DNA of 64,000 bases from CAVPTL01 sp963729195 (GTDB lineage Bacteria; Actinomycetota; Thermoleophilia; Gaiellales; JAICJC01), in NCBI GenBank assembly GCA_963729195.1, contig CAVSNF010000024.1, positions 677,596-741,595 on the forward strand, in the 5' to 3' direction. A program made the translations under genes and the position numbers. Of this stretch, positions 47,701-56,892 are shown one piece after another. A model generated the notes under the pieces. That model saw only the letters and a program-made list of their open reading frames with translations. It ran no database searches and was not told the DNA's origin. Within the stretch, counting starts at the first letter, position 1. The number at the start of each line of letters is the position of its first letter.

Positions 47701-48149
47701 GTGGTGCTGCCCACGCTGGCCGACTGTGTGCTGGTGGCCGCGATCATGGGCCGCGCGGAGCCGGGACGCAGGGTGAACGATCTCGTGGCTGAACTCCACA
47801 ACTCGATCGGCGAGGGCACCGAGGGCGGGTACTGGGCCTGTCCACTTGCCCTGGGGCTGGCGCTCTGGCCGACCGCATCGACCTCTTCCCGAAGGGGCTC
47901 GCGTGACCGGGCCGTCTCGCTGGCTGAAGGTGGCCGAGCTGATCTGCGACTCGCAGTTCTCCGCCGCCGCAGACGAGTTCACGGCCATGGGTGCACTGCC
48001 CGACGCCGCCATCGCCCGGCTGCTCGCCCGCCCGCTCCCAGGCGCAGCGAGGCCGAACTCGCGCCGGCCGTTGCAGTTCTGGCGCCGAGTCGGTGCGACC
48101 CGAATGCTCGCCCTGGCCGACACACCGCACACCAAGACGCCCTGGGTGA
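44767..48149 (+). CDS. Zinc-ribbon/class III cyclase/AAA ATPase/TPR regulator, many frameshifts
   Basis: A very large signalling protein of about 1,120 aa after repair. Order: zinc ribbon (Cys4, Cys7, Cys18, Cys21), class III cyclase (VTVLFADLVGFT, then HGGTVEKFIGDAVMALFG), AAA/STAND ATPase (P-loop VGVPGIGKSRLVWELF; Walker B VLVFEDLHWADDALLDFV), winged-helix-like segment (VPESVQGLIAARLDDLPADE), then TPR-type helices to the end (RAVEIAEQFDLDEIRAHAL, DEWIAATGPHYMESVAHM). The frame shifts more than ten times (about 45100, 45172, 45537, 45850, 46005, 46150, 46305, 46985, 47060, 47190, 47400, 47860-48140), nearly all +1. The stop is inside repeat copy 5 (TGA 48147-48149 or TAA 48151-48153). Paralogue at 51072-54110. 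Confidence 0.75.
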
Positions 48150-48176
48150 ATAACGGTGCCAGGCACCGTTATTCAC
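48146..48176. repeat. Palindromic repeat, copy 5
   Basis: Perfect palindrome, 15-bp arms around A48161. It contains the stop codon of the large cyclase/ATPase gene in either plausible frame and ends about 30 bp before the ureohydrolase start. Confidence 0.95.
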
Positions 48177-48208
48177 CGGCGCGCGGAGCGATAGTCTGCC
48201 CACGCGTG

Positions 48209-49070
48209 ATGCAGGAGATTGCCGCGATCGTCGTCCCCTACGAGCTCGGTCGGTTGCGAGACGGGGTCGGCCGCGGTCCCGAGCACCTGCTGGAGTCCGG
48301 AGCGATCACCGCGCTGGGCTCACACGGCGCCGCCGTCCACACCGACCTGATCGAGATCGACCCGCGGTACTCCGCCACCGGCCTCGGCGAGGGCGACGCG
48401 GCCATCGAGCTGATCCGGCGCGTCTCAGAGCGCGTGCGCGCAGCACGCGCACAGGGTGCCTTCCCGGTCATGCTGGGAGGCAGCTGCTTCAACGGAGTCG
48501 GAGTGGTTGCCGGGCTGGACGAAGCGGCGCCGGGAGTGGTCTGGTGCGACGCGCATTCGGACTTCAGCGAGCCGGTCACCAGCACCTCGGGATACTTCGA
48601 CAGCATGGGGTTGGCCGTGCTCACGGGAAGCGCCTGGCAGGGGATGTTGGCGACCGTGCCGGGGGCCAAGCCGGTGCCGGAACCGGCGGTGGTGCTGGCG
48701 GGGGCACGCGCGTTTGACCCGTCGGAGGCGGACGCGCCTGGGCGCATCGCAGATTGTGCAGGTACCCGCCGCGGACATGCGCTCGCCCGATGCGGTGGTG
48801 GCCGCGGTCAGCGCCATCGACCCCGAGATCACCGGGCTGTACGTCCATCTCGACCTGGACGTGCTGGACGCGTCAGTCGCGACCGTCAACATCTACAGCG
48901 AACCGGGTGGGGTCGACGGCGACCAGCTCGACGCACTGCTGGCGGCCTTGCTGGAGACTCAGCCGGTACGAGCCGTGTCGCTGACCGCGTATGACCCGGG
49001 CCGGGACACCGGCGATCGCGTGCCCCCGATCGCGATGCGACTGCTGCAAACGATCGCCGGCAGCCTGTGA
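48209..49070 (+). CDS. Arginase/formiminoglutamase-family ureohydrolase, frameshifted near 48747
   Basis: About 287 aa after repair. Manganese ligands are visible in GVVWCDAHSDF (Asp, His, Asp) and HLDLDVLDAS (Asp, Asp). The substrate-side MLGGSCFNGVG replaces the usual GGDHS, with Cys in place of His, and the glutamate of the final motif is in YSEPGGVDGDQL. These changes suggest an atypical arginase-like protein, perhaps acting on a guanidino substrate other than arginine. The frame shifts +1 near 48747 (PGR then SQIVQVPAADM). It starts after repeat copy 5 and is followed 17 bp later by the Ldh-type gene. Confidence 0.8.
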
Positions 49071-49087
49071 GCGAACCTTAGGCGGGC

Positions 49088-50062
49088 GTGGTGGTCGACC
49101 CCGAGCCGATGCGTTCGGCGGTGGCCGCGGTGTTCTCGGCCGACGGGGCGACGGCCGCCGCCGCCCGCATCGTGGCCGAGCATCTGGTGGATTCCGACCT
49201 GTGCGACCACCCCTCACACGGCGTCTTTCGCGTGACCGAGTATCACCAGGCCTGTGCTTCGGGCCAGATCGATGCCCGAGGCACCCCGCGGATCGTCCGC
49301 GACGACCAGACCACGATCGTGGTCGACGGCGGGCGCGGCTTCGGCCACATCGCCGCGCGATTCACGGCCGACGCCGCGATTGAGCGGGCCACCGATCACG
49401 GCGTGTGCGTGGCCACGCTGGCGAACGGCTCGCATGTCGGGCGGCTGGGCGACCACGTCGAACACGTCGCCGAGCACGGCCACATCGGGATCATGATGGC
49501 AAACGACTCGGGTGCCAATCAGGTGGTCGCACCCCACGGCGGAGCCGACGGGCGGCTGGCGACCAATCCGATCGCGTTTGGGATTCCCCGCAGTCACCCT
49601 CCCCACCTCGTGCTGGATATGGCCACCAGCGCGATCTCACACGGCAAGGCGACCATCCAGGCACGCCGAGACGGCGGCAACGCGCATCCCCCCAGCCCGT
49701 TGGAGCCGTTCGGGGGGCACAAAGGCTTCGGCCTGGGCATGGTGGTGGAGGTGTTCGCCGGGATTCTCACCGGGGCCGGGTTCAGTGGCCCCAACCCCGG
49801 CCCCGACCACCAGGGCGTGTGCCTGATCGTGGTCAATCCGGACCGCTTCGGAGGCCGAGGGTCCCTGGCCGAGTCGGTGGATCAACTGGTGGACTGGGTC
49901 AAGCAGTCGCCGCCCAGTGGCGATCAGCCGGTGCGGGTTCCCGGCGAGCGTGGACACGCCTCACGCGAACGCACCACCCATGTCCGGATCGACCCCGTGA
50001 CCTGGGGCGAGTTGCTCGAGGTCTTCGCCGAGACCGGCGTTCCGGTTCCACCCCACCGGTGA
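49088..50062 (+). CDS. Ldh family (malate/L-lactate dehydrogenase-type) oxidoreductase
   Basis: A 324-aa NAD(P)-dependent dehydrogenase of the unusual non-Rossmann Ldh2/YbiC family. Signs are HLVDSDLCDHPSHGVFRV at the N-terminus, catalytic-region NGSHVGRLGDHVEHVAEHGH, and GGHKGFGLGMVVEVFAGIL near the C-terminus. The segment before GGHKG (ARRDGGNAHPPSPLEPF) is about 15-20 residues shorter than usual, lacking the typical Gly-Trp-Asp loop. Family enzymes oxidise malate, lactate, ureidoglycolate or 2,3-diketogulonate. Next to a ureohydrolase, ureidoglycolate-like chemistry is worth considering (inference). The TGA stop lies in repeat copy 6. Confidence 0.85.
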   Translation: MVVDPEPMRSAVAAVFSADGATAAAARIVAEHLVDSDLCDHPSHGVFRVTEYHQACASGQIDARGTPRIVRDDQTTIVVDGGRGFGHIAARFTADAAIERATDHGVCVATLANGSHVGRLGDHVEHVAEHGHIGIMMANDSGANQVVAPHGGADGRLATNPIAFGIPRSHPPHLVLDMATSAISHGKATIQARRDGGNAHPPSPLEPFGGHKGFGLGMVVEVFAGILTGAGFSGPNPGPDHQGVCLIVVNPDRFGGRGSLAESVDQLVDWVKQSPPSGDQPVRVPGERGHASRERTTHVRIDPVTWGELLEVFAETGVPVPPHR

Positions 50063-50089
50063 ATAACGGTGCCTGGCACCGTTATTCAC
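50059..50089. repeat. Palindromic repeat, copy 6
   Basis: Perfect palindrome, 15-bp arms around T50074. It contains the TGA stop (50060-50062) of the Ldh-type gene and ends 14 bp before the serine hydrolase start. Confidence 0.95.
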
Positions 50090-50103
50090 GTTAGCCTCTG
50101 CGG

Positions 50104-51106
50104 ATGGGATCACTCGAGACAGCAGTCGACGCGTTGGCAGCCGAAACCGGGTTCTCCGGCGTCGTTCGGGTCGACCGTGGCCGGGGCCGTGGAGTTCCAG
50201 AAGGCATACGGGCTGGCCGATCGCCGCCACCAGATCCCAAACACGCTCGACACCCAGTTCGGAATCGCCAGCGGCGGCAAGGGGTTCACCGCGCTGACGG
50301 TGGTGCGGCTGATCCAAGACGGCGCCCTGGAACTCACGACCACAGCCCGCTCGGTGCTCGGAGACGACCTGCCGCTGATCGGCGATGACGTCACCATCGA
50401 GCACCTGCTCTCGCACCGGTCTGGCATCGGTGACTACCTCGACGAGGACGCCCACGAAGTCACCGACTACGTGATGCCGGTGGGCGTGCAGGAGCTCGCC
50501 ACCACCGAGCAGTTCCTGGTCGGTGCTCGACGGCCACCCGACGGTGTCGGCCCCAGACGAGAAGTTCGCCTACTGCAACGGCGGCTTTGTCGTGCTCGCG
50601 CTGATCGCCGAGCGCACCGGGGGCGCCACCTATCACGATCTCGTGCGCCGGTACGTGTGCGAGCCCGCCGGGCATGGCCGACACCGACTTCTTCCGCTCG
50701 GACGAGCTGCCCGGGCGGGCGGCGATCGGCTACCTCGACGTCGAGAGTCCCAGGACGAACGTGCTGCACCTCCCGGTGCTGGCGACGGGCGACGGTGGGA
50801 TCTTCACCACCGTCGCCGACATGGCGGCGTTTTGGAGTGCGCTGTTCGCCGGGCGAATCGTCTCCACCGACTGGGTGGCCGAGATGGTGCGCGCGCGCAC
50901 CGCGCCACCCGGTAAGGAGGGCTACGGGCTGGGATTCTGGCTGCACCCCACGACCAACGTCGTGAACCTCGAGGGCTACGACGCAGGCCAATCATTTCGC
51001 AGCGTGCACGATCGCGAGGCCGAGGTCACGATCCACGGTGATCTCGAACACCACCGAGGGGACGTGGCCGATCACGACTCTGGTGGAAGACACCCTAGGG
51101 CTGTGA
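50104..51106 (+). CDS. Serine hydrolase (beta-lactamase fold), frameshifted near 50172, 50525, 50677 and 51030
   Basis: About 333 aa after repair, class C beta-lactamase/esterase fold. The active-site SxxK is FGIASGGKGFTAL (Ser-Gly-Gly-Lys), the YxN motif is KFAYCNGGFVVLA, and LLSHRSGIGDYL is the typical substrate-loop segment. Four +1 shifts interrupt it; the frames end VISNTTEGTWPITTLV with TGA at 51104-51106. No signal peptide, so probably a cytoplasmic esterase or peptidase rather than a penicillin hydrolase. Its 3' end overlaps the converging regulator gene by about 35 bp. Confidence 0.75.
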
Positions 51107-54100
51107 CCTTGGCGATCCCGGCCACGTGGCCTTTGGCCTGATAGAGGTCGCGGGCGGCACTCGCCTCGTCCGCCGCCTGCTCGCGCTCCCCGGCGGCTTT
51201 CAGAGCACGTGCCAGCAGGAGCCGTGCATCCGCCTGCAGCACCAGCCAGTCACCGGTCGTGGCGATGCTGACCGCCTCGCGAGCGAGCTCAGCGGCGGCT
51301 CCATGATCCCCCTGTGCCAGGGCAAGCTCGGACAACGCGATCCGCGACATCACCCTCGTCTCGTAGTCGCCGTGGCGATCACCGTAGTTCCGAGCCGAAG
51401 TGCCGGCGCGGTGGCTGGCTTCGAAGTGGCCCTGCCGTGCCTCGGCGATCCCCAGCCAGCACTTCAGCTCCTCCACGGCCTGGGCGCTGGACAGCCGTTC
51501 GAGCTCGGCGAGCAGCGCCACGACTTCACTGCGGCCCTCGTCCAGGCGGTCGGCCCGAATCAGCAGCCGGGCACGGATTCGAGATAGCCGCAAGGTTCGC
51601 GCGGCCGAGGTCGCGATCGATCTCCTGAGCGCCGTCCAAGATCCGCCACGCCCCCAGCTCGTCTCCTTTGTACATCGCCAGCACAGCTTGTCCCACCATC
51701 AGCTCTGACCGCGCTGCGGGACGCATGCCGAGCTCGAGCATCAGACGGTCGAGCAGCGTGTCGGCTTCTGCCACCGGCATCGGCGATTCCATTACACGCG
51801 ACATCCAGGATCGCCAACGCCCAGACGGCGTCTTGGTCGGCGGCGCGCAGCAACTCGACCGCCCGCTGGACGGACGCAACCGCATCCTGCAGCCCGACCA
51901 AGGAGATACTCGCTCTCCGCCCGGGTACACAGAGCAGACGCCATCGCCCGCGGATCGTCCAGAGACTCGAGCTCGCGCAGCATGACGTCGGTGAACTCCA
52001 CGATCTCGCGATCGGACAAAGCCGGGCCGTCCTCCGACTCTGAGCCCATCCGCAGAATCTGGGCTCGGAGCTCCAGCGCACGCAGGCCGTGGGCGGCCGC
52101 CAGATCACGCCCGTCGTCCAGCAATCGGTGGACATGCTCGCGGGTAAGCAGGTTCCAGCCCGCAGCTGCAAGCTCGATCATGGCAGCCGCCTGCACCGGG
52201 CTGTCCTCGGGAAGCAGGTTGAGCGCCCGCTCCAGCAGCACCCGGGCCCGGGCCGGGTCGCCAAGTGCATCCGCCCGCCGGCCGGCCGCCGCCAGTCGCA
52301 TTCCCGCCTCCTCGCCAAGCCGGTGGGCGGCGGTCTCACTCAGCCCGAGCTCCGTCTGCAAGACGTAGGCGCGCTCCAGGTGATCGCCGACGATTGCATC
52401 ATCGGAACCGCGCTCGTCCAGCCATCTGGCGAGCTGGATATGAAGGTCGCTGCGACGCTGCTTGGAAATCAGCCCATAGGCGGCCTCATGCAGCAGCGCG
52501 TGACTGAACTGGCACCGGCCCTGGACGGTGGGCTCGACCAGCTCGCGCAGAGCGAGATGGTCGAGCTCGCCCTCGATCGCGCGTCCGGTCAACGCCTCGA
52601 CTGCCGCCACCGGGAAATCTCGGCCGGCCACCGCCGCGACCTCAACCACCTCCCCCTCGGCCGCCGGCAACGCCTCCAGCCGAGCGGTCAGGAGCACCTG
52701 AATCGAACGCGGGAGGCCGACGGTGGTGTCGTGATCGCCGACCAGCGCCGCCAGATGCTCGGCGAACAGCGGGTTCCCCTCGGCAGCAGCCACCACCCGG
52801 TCAGCACCGCCTGAGGACAGATCGGGACTGGCGTTGATCAGAAGCTCGCGCGTCTGCCGGTCGTCGAGGCGCTCGATCGCAATCGTGTTGGTGTTGCTGC
52901 CGGCTCCCCACCCCGGGTGACGCTCGGCGAACTCGGGGCGTGCGGTACACAGAACCAGCAGCGCGCGGTGCTCGCTGCGGCCAAGCATCTGGCCGACCAC
53001 GTCCAACAGCACGGCGTCGGCCCAGTGCACATCCTCGAGCACCACCACCACCGTCTTGACCGAGGCGAGCCCCCCGATCAGACGCGACACCGCCCACCCC
53101 ACGTCAGCCGAGCCGGACGCTCCCGACGGATCGAGGCAGGCGGCGACAGCGCGGGCCTGAGGATCCTCAGGCAACAGTGCAGCAATCTCGTCGGGACCGG
53201 TGCGACCGGCCGGTACTGCCGCCCACGCCACCTCGAGCCACGGCGCCATCGGCGTGGCCCCTGGTGTCGATCGACAATGACCGGTCAGGACTGTGACGTC
53301 CTCCCCCAGCCGGATCACCTCCGCAACCAACCGCGACTTGCCGATGCCGGCCTGACCCAACACCGTTACCAGGTGCGGCCGCCGGATGCGCGAGGTGCGG
53401 TTGATCGCCCACCGCACCAGCTCGAGCTCATCGTCGCGGCCGATCATCGGCAAGTCCAGCCTCCGCCGCAGGCCCCCTGCGGCCGGGTCCACGGCCAGCA
53501 ACCGCCATGCGATCAGCGGCTCCCGTTTGCCTTTGGCGGAGATCGGCGCCACCTGTTCACCGCGAGCGGCGTGGCCCACAAGTGCCCAGGTGTCTGCCCC
53601 CACCAGCACCTCGCCGGGTGCCGCTGCCTGTTCCAGCCGGGCGGCGACGTTCACCGCATCGCCCACCACCAACGACTCGGCAAGCGTCGCATCGCGGGTC
53701 AGCACATCCCCGGTATTGACGCCGATGCGGGCCTCGATCTCGCCGATTGCCAGCACTGCGTCGCGCATCTCGAGCGCCGCCCTCGCCGCTCGCAGGGCGT
53801 CGTCCTCACGAACGACGGGCACGCCAAACACCGCCACCAGAGCGTCGCCGATCACCTTCTCGACCGTGCCGCCGTGACGCTCCACCGGCTCGCGCACCGC
53901 GGCGTAGAAGCGAGACATCATCGCCCGCAGCACCTCAGGGTCGTGCCGCTCACCAAGCTCGGTGGATCCAACCACGTCGCAGAACAGCACCGTGACCGTT
54001 TTTCGCGTCTCGCGCGATGGGTCTCGGTCGACGGTCAGCGACGAGCCACACGCGTTGCAGAACCGCGCGCCACTGGAGTTCTTCTGACCACACTGCGTAC

Positions 54101-54110
54101 AGCTGATCAC
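51072..54110 (-). CDS. Zinc-ribbon/class III cyclase/AAA ATPase/TPR regulator, frameshifted near 51905, 51800 and 51590
   Basis: About 1,010 aa after repair, paralogue of 44767-48149 and much better preserved: the first 750 codons are open. Order: zinc ribbon (Cys4, Cys7, Cys18, Cys21), class III cyclase (VTVLFCDVVGSTELG; KVIGDALVAVFG), AAA/STAND ATPase (P-loop LGQAGIGKSRLVAEVI near residue 240; Walker B VVVLEDVHWADAVLLDVV), then helical repeats to the C-terminus (SELMVGQAVLAMYKGDEL, WLGIAEARQGHFEASHR). GTG 54110 starts it. The three interruptions near the 3' end are +1. Such proteins probably integrate ATP-dependent oligomerisation with cyclic nucleotide output. Confidence 0.85.
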
Positions 54111-54119
54111 CGTGCGAGT

Positions 54120-54716
54120 TTACGCCGGGTCACGCCGCATGAACCACACGCGCGGCCCGCCACCCGGAACGTCGCCCTCTGCGACGACGCCGAATCCGAA
54201 GCGCTGGTAGTACCCGACCAGATGCGGCTGTGATGTTTCCAGGAACGCCGGCAGCCCGGACTGGTCGGCGAATCGCAGGCCGTGGTTGATCAGCGCCGAC
54301 CCGAGGCCGCCGCCCTGGAGGTCAGGGTCGACGGCGACCGACTCGAGAAACCACATCGGCTCCTGGGGGTAGTGCGACGCGATCCACTCCCACTGCTTGA
54401 CGTGGCGCAGGCCGCCGTCGGTTGCATAGGCGACCACGCCCCGAGTGCCCAGCATCAGCTCGTTCCAGTACGTCTCGGCGGCCTGTGGACTGATCCATCC
54501 CGCGCCGGCCTGCGCGTCGCCGACCTCCCACAGGCAGCCATGGGCGGCCGCAATCACGTTGGTAGAGCAGAACTCCGCCTCGATCACCGCCAGGGGATCC
54601 GGCACATCCCCCAGTGGCCAGCGCAGCAGCGGTTCGTCCAAGAACGCGCGTGAATACATCTCCGAGACGCTGGCACGGTCACGGTGGCCGCGTGACGACA
54701 GCGTGCACCGTCTCAA
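54120..54716 (-). CDS. GNAT family acetyltransferase
   Basis: About 198 aa. The acetyl-CoA-binding motif A is WFLESVAVDPDLQGGGLGSAL (V-P-Q-Q/R-G-x-G/A type), and motif B includes LPAFLETSQPHLVGYYQRFGF. The N-terminal segment RASVSEMYSRAFLDEPLLRW matches the fold's first helix. The start is uncertain: TTG 54716 keeps the first strand but has no clear ribosome site; ATG 54659 would cut it off. The open frame runs into the palindromic repeat, so upstream in-frame methionines there are artefacts. Substrate unknown. Confidence 0.8.
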   Translation of the reverse strand: MRRCTLSSRGHRDRASVSEMYSRAFLDEPLLRWPLGDVPDPLAVIEAEFCSTNVIAAAHGCLWEVGDAQAGAGWISPQAAETYWNELMLGTRGVVAYATDGGLRHVKQWEWIASHYPQEPMWFLESVAVDPDLQGGGLGSALINHGLRFADQSGLPAFLETSQPHLVGYYQRFGFGVVAEGDVPGGGPRVWFMRRDPA

Positions 54717-54732
54717 TCTATGAATGAAGACC

Positions 54733-54763
54733 TGAATAAAAGGTGCCAGGCACCTTTTATTCA
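54733..54763. repeat. Palindromic repeat, copy 7 (A-rich variant)
   Basis: Perfect palindrome, half-site TGAATAAAAGGTGCC around A54748. The TGAATAA and GGTGCC blocks are conserved while the middle differs from all other copies (AA for C), and both arms carry the change, so the palindrome has been maintained. It lies 10 bp downstream of the LamG gene stop and about 17 bp upstream of the GNAT start. Confidence 0.9.
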
Positions 54764-54773
54764 CTCCAGGTTG

Positions 54774-55472
54774 TTAGTTGGTGATCTTGATGTAGTCGAT
54801 GTCGCCGGTGAAGTAGTCGCAGGTGGTGGAGATCTGGTCGCAGTTGAGCTTCCCTGCGATCGTGATCGGCCGCGTGTTAGAGATCGTCCCGGTCTTGCCC
54901 GACGCCGTGTCCACCACCGATCCGTCGATTTTCAGCGTCAGCTTCGAGCCGATCCGACTACACACCACGACATGCCACGAGTTATCGCTGAGCACCGCGG
55001 GGGACTCGACCGCTTTGCGCTTGAGCGTGCCGTTCACCTTGCCTCGAAAGACGCAGTTGATATGACCGCCGGGGTTCTCGATCTTGAAATACCCGCCGGT
55101 CGAACCGGCCTGCCCCTTCTGCACCATGTTTCCGAAGTGCTGCGTTGTTCGATATCTCATCTCGACCGTGTAGTTTCCCGATCCGGGGTTCAGTGACGAG
55201 CTATGTGCCTGCACCAGCCGCTCCGGCTTGGGCGGCGGCATGGTGGGACTCGCAAATGCCCAGTGATAGGCGATCGCACCCTGAACGCTGAGGCCGGTCT
55301 GTACGGCCGATCCGATCGAGCCGTTGACGTGCCCGCTGGAGTCCACCATGGTGTGGGCGCCGGGCGCCTCATTCATCTGCCAGTCCGCCAGTGTGGCCGC
55401 AGATGCGGGCGCGGCGAACGCAACCCCCACCAGAGCCACAGCCAAAAGAGACGTACCGCACTTCGTTCTCAT
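54774..55472 (-). CDS. Secreted LamG/concanavalin-like protein
   Basis: A 232-aa exported protein. Residues 1-25 are a Sec signal peptide (MRTKCGTSLLAVALVGVAF, cleavage likely after APASA). The mature part is a single LamG-like beta-sandwich: LADWQMNEAPGAHTMVDSSG, YTVEMRYRTTQHFGNMVQKG, SWHVVVCSRIGSKLTLKIDG and the closing TGDIDYIKITN. Two disulfides are possible (Cys in INCVF, VVVCS, LNCD, TTCD). The domain usually binds carbohydrate or other surface ligands. Codon use is less GC-rich than its neighbours and the gene is uninterrupted; possible lateral acquisition (inference). Confidence 0.8.
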   Translation of the reverse strand: MRTKCGTSLLAVALVGVAFAAPASAATLADWQMNEAPGAHTMVDSSGHVNGSIGSAVQTGLSVQGAIAYHWAFASPTMPPPKPERLVQAHSSSLNPGSGNYTVEMRYRTTQHFGNMVQKGQAGSTGGYFKIENPGGHINCVFRGKVNGTLKRKAVESPAVLSDNSWHVVVCSRIGSKLTLKIDGSVVDTASGKTGTISNTRPITIAGKLNCDQISTTCDYFTGDIDYIKITN

Positions 55473-55623
55473 GTGATGCCCCCCGTGCGAATGTGAAGCC
55501 TACGGATTGGGCTGGAGCGCGCCTGGCACAGACGGTAGTCCGCACTCAGGTCGGCGTCAACGAACCGCCGGGGCGACTGTGGCGGGGATGACATAACACC
55601 CGGCACGGGTGCTCGGTGTTACG

Positions 55624-56007
55624 TCACACATTGGCGGATTCGTATGTGGCGATCTCGATCTGATGCCCGTCAGGGTCGCGAAAGTAGATCGCCCAAGCGA
55701 CGTCGTGATCCCACTCCTCAAACGGGATACCCCAGCCGCTGAGCTCGAGCTTGGCCTGCTCGTATCCAGCGCGCGACACCCGAAACGCAAAATGGATGTT
55801 TGGATCGGTCTCCGGCGGCACTCCCTCAGCACCGGCCGGAAACAGCGCCACCCCCGCCTCACTGGTGCCGGCAACCAGCGCCACCGGCCACTCACCCCAG
55901 GCATCCTGGTGAATGCGGCGCAGGCCGAGCACCTCCTCGTAGAACCGCACCGCGCTCGGGAGGTCGGTGACGATCACCGCCACGTGATCGAGTGCCTCCA
56001 ACTGCAT
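55624..56007 (-). CDS. VOC family protein (lactoylglutathione-lyase-like)
   Basis: A 127-aa vicinal-oxygen-chelate protein: LDHVAVIVTDLPSAVRFYEE with the first metal His, then PNIHFAFRVSRAGYEQAKLE with the second, and AIYFRDPDGHQIEIATYE with the closing Glu. The full His/His/Glu set suggests a metal-dependent enzyme. It is 10 bp downstream of the SDR gene on the same strand and probably co-transcribed with it. Confidence 0.85.
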   Translation of the reverse strand: MQLEALDHVAVIVTDLPSAVRFYEEVLGLRRIHQDAWGEWPVALVAGTSEAGVALFPAGAEGVPPETDPNIHFAFRVSRAGYEQAKLELSGWGIPFEEWDHDVAWAIYFRDPDGHQIEIATYESANV

Positions 56008-56016
56008 GTGGCAACC

Positions 56017-56805
56017 CTAGCGAAGCACCAACCCGCTGGTGACATTCGTCATCGCCCCGGTCACGCCGGCGGCCCTGTCCGAGGCCAGAAACGCCGCCGC
56101 ATCGGCCACATCGTCCAGCCGCGGCGCACGCCGCAGCGCCGCGATCCCCGCGATCATCTGCTCCACCATCTCCGGATCGGGCACGTTCTCGCCGCCGACC
56201 GCCACCAGCTTCTCGCGGGTCAGCGTGCCGGTCACAGCCGCCGTCCAGATTCCACACACCCGCACGCCGCTGGGACCGAGCTCGGCCGCCAAATACCGCA
56301 TGAACGCCTCGGTCGCCGCGTCGGCCGGGCCGGTGCTGCCCATCCCCGGCATCGCCCCGGCCCCCGAGGCGCTGTTGAGATGAAGAATCACCCCAGACCC
56401 CTGCTGGATCATGCAACGACCCGCCGCCCGAGCCGAGATGAAGCTGCTTCGCAGCCCGGTGTCCACCGCCCGCATCAGGTCGTCGGCGGACATCTCGACC
56501 AGGGGGACGCCTTGCACATCGCCACGGTTGATGAGATTGAACGACACGTCCACCCGGCCGCTGCGATCGACCACGTCGCGCACATGCGCATCCACCGCCG
56601 GCTCGTCGAGCACATCGAGCACCGCCACCTCGGCAGCACCCCCGGCCGACGTGATCTCGCTTGCCACCTGCTCGAGCGGCTCGCGAGTGCGCCCCACCAG
56701 AAACACCTGCGCCCCCTCACGGGCAAACGTGCGGGCCACGCCACCGCCGATCGCTCCACCGCCACCGTAGATGATCGCCGACTTGCCCTCGAGCAGCTTG
56801 GTCAT
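56017..56805 (-). CDS. SDR family protein lacking the Tyr-Lys pair
   Basis: A 262-aa SDR-fold protein. The cofactor loop IIYGGGGAIGGGVARTFARE is intact, and the C-terminus has AAGVTGAMTNVTSGLVLR. At the catalytic position, however, the sequence reads GSTGPADAATEAFMRYLAAE, with no YxxxK, although the preceding LNSASGAG keeps the serine. It is probably a binding protein or an SDR with altered chemistry. ATG 56805 follows AAGGAGG (complement of 56811-56817). It precedes the VOC gene in one transcript. Confidence 0.8.
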   Translation of the reverse strand: MTKLLEGKSAIIYGGGGAIGGGVARTFAREGAQVFLVGRTREPLEQVASEITSAGGAAEVAVLDVLDEPAVDAHVRDVVDRSGRVDVSFNLINRGDVQGVPLVEMSADDLMRAVDTGLRSSFISARAAGRCMIQQGSGVILHLNSASGAGAMPGMGSTGPADAATEAFMRYLAAELGPSGVRVCGIWTAAVTGTLTREKLVAVGGENVPDPEMVEQMIAGIAALRRAPRLDDVADAAAFLASDRAAGVTGAMTNVTSGLVLR

Positions 56806-56892
56806 GTGTGCCTCCTTGCGCGTCGTCACAGGTCTGTGCAGGCTAGGACTTCCGGCGCCTGCGCGACTCATCGGTCGTGTAGCTTTCGGGGC

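Noticed and set aside
45100..48149. Programmed +1 frameshifting as a biological mechanism
   Set aside because: No shared slippery heptamer, stop codon or pseudoknot at the sites, and more than ten shifts in one gene would give almost no product.
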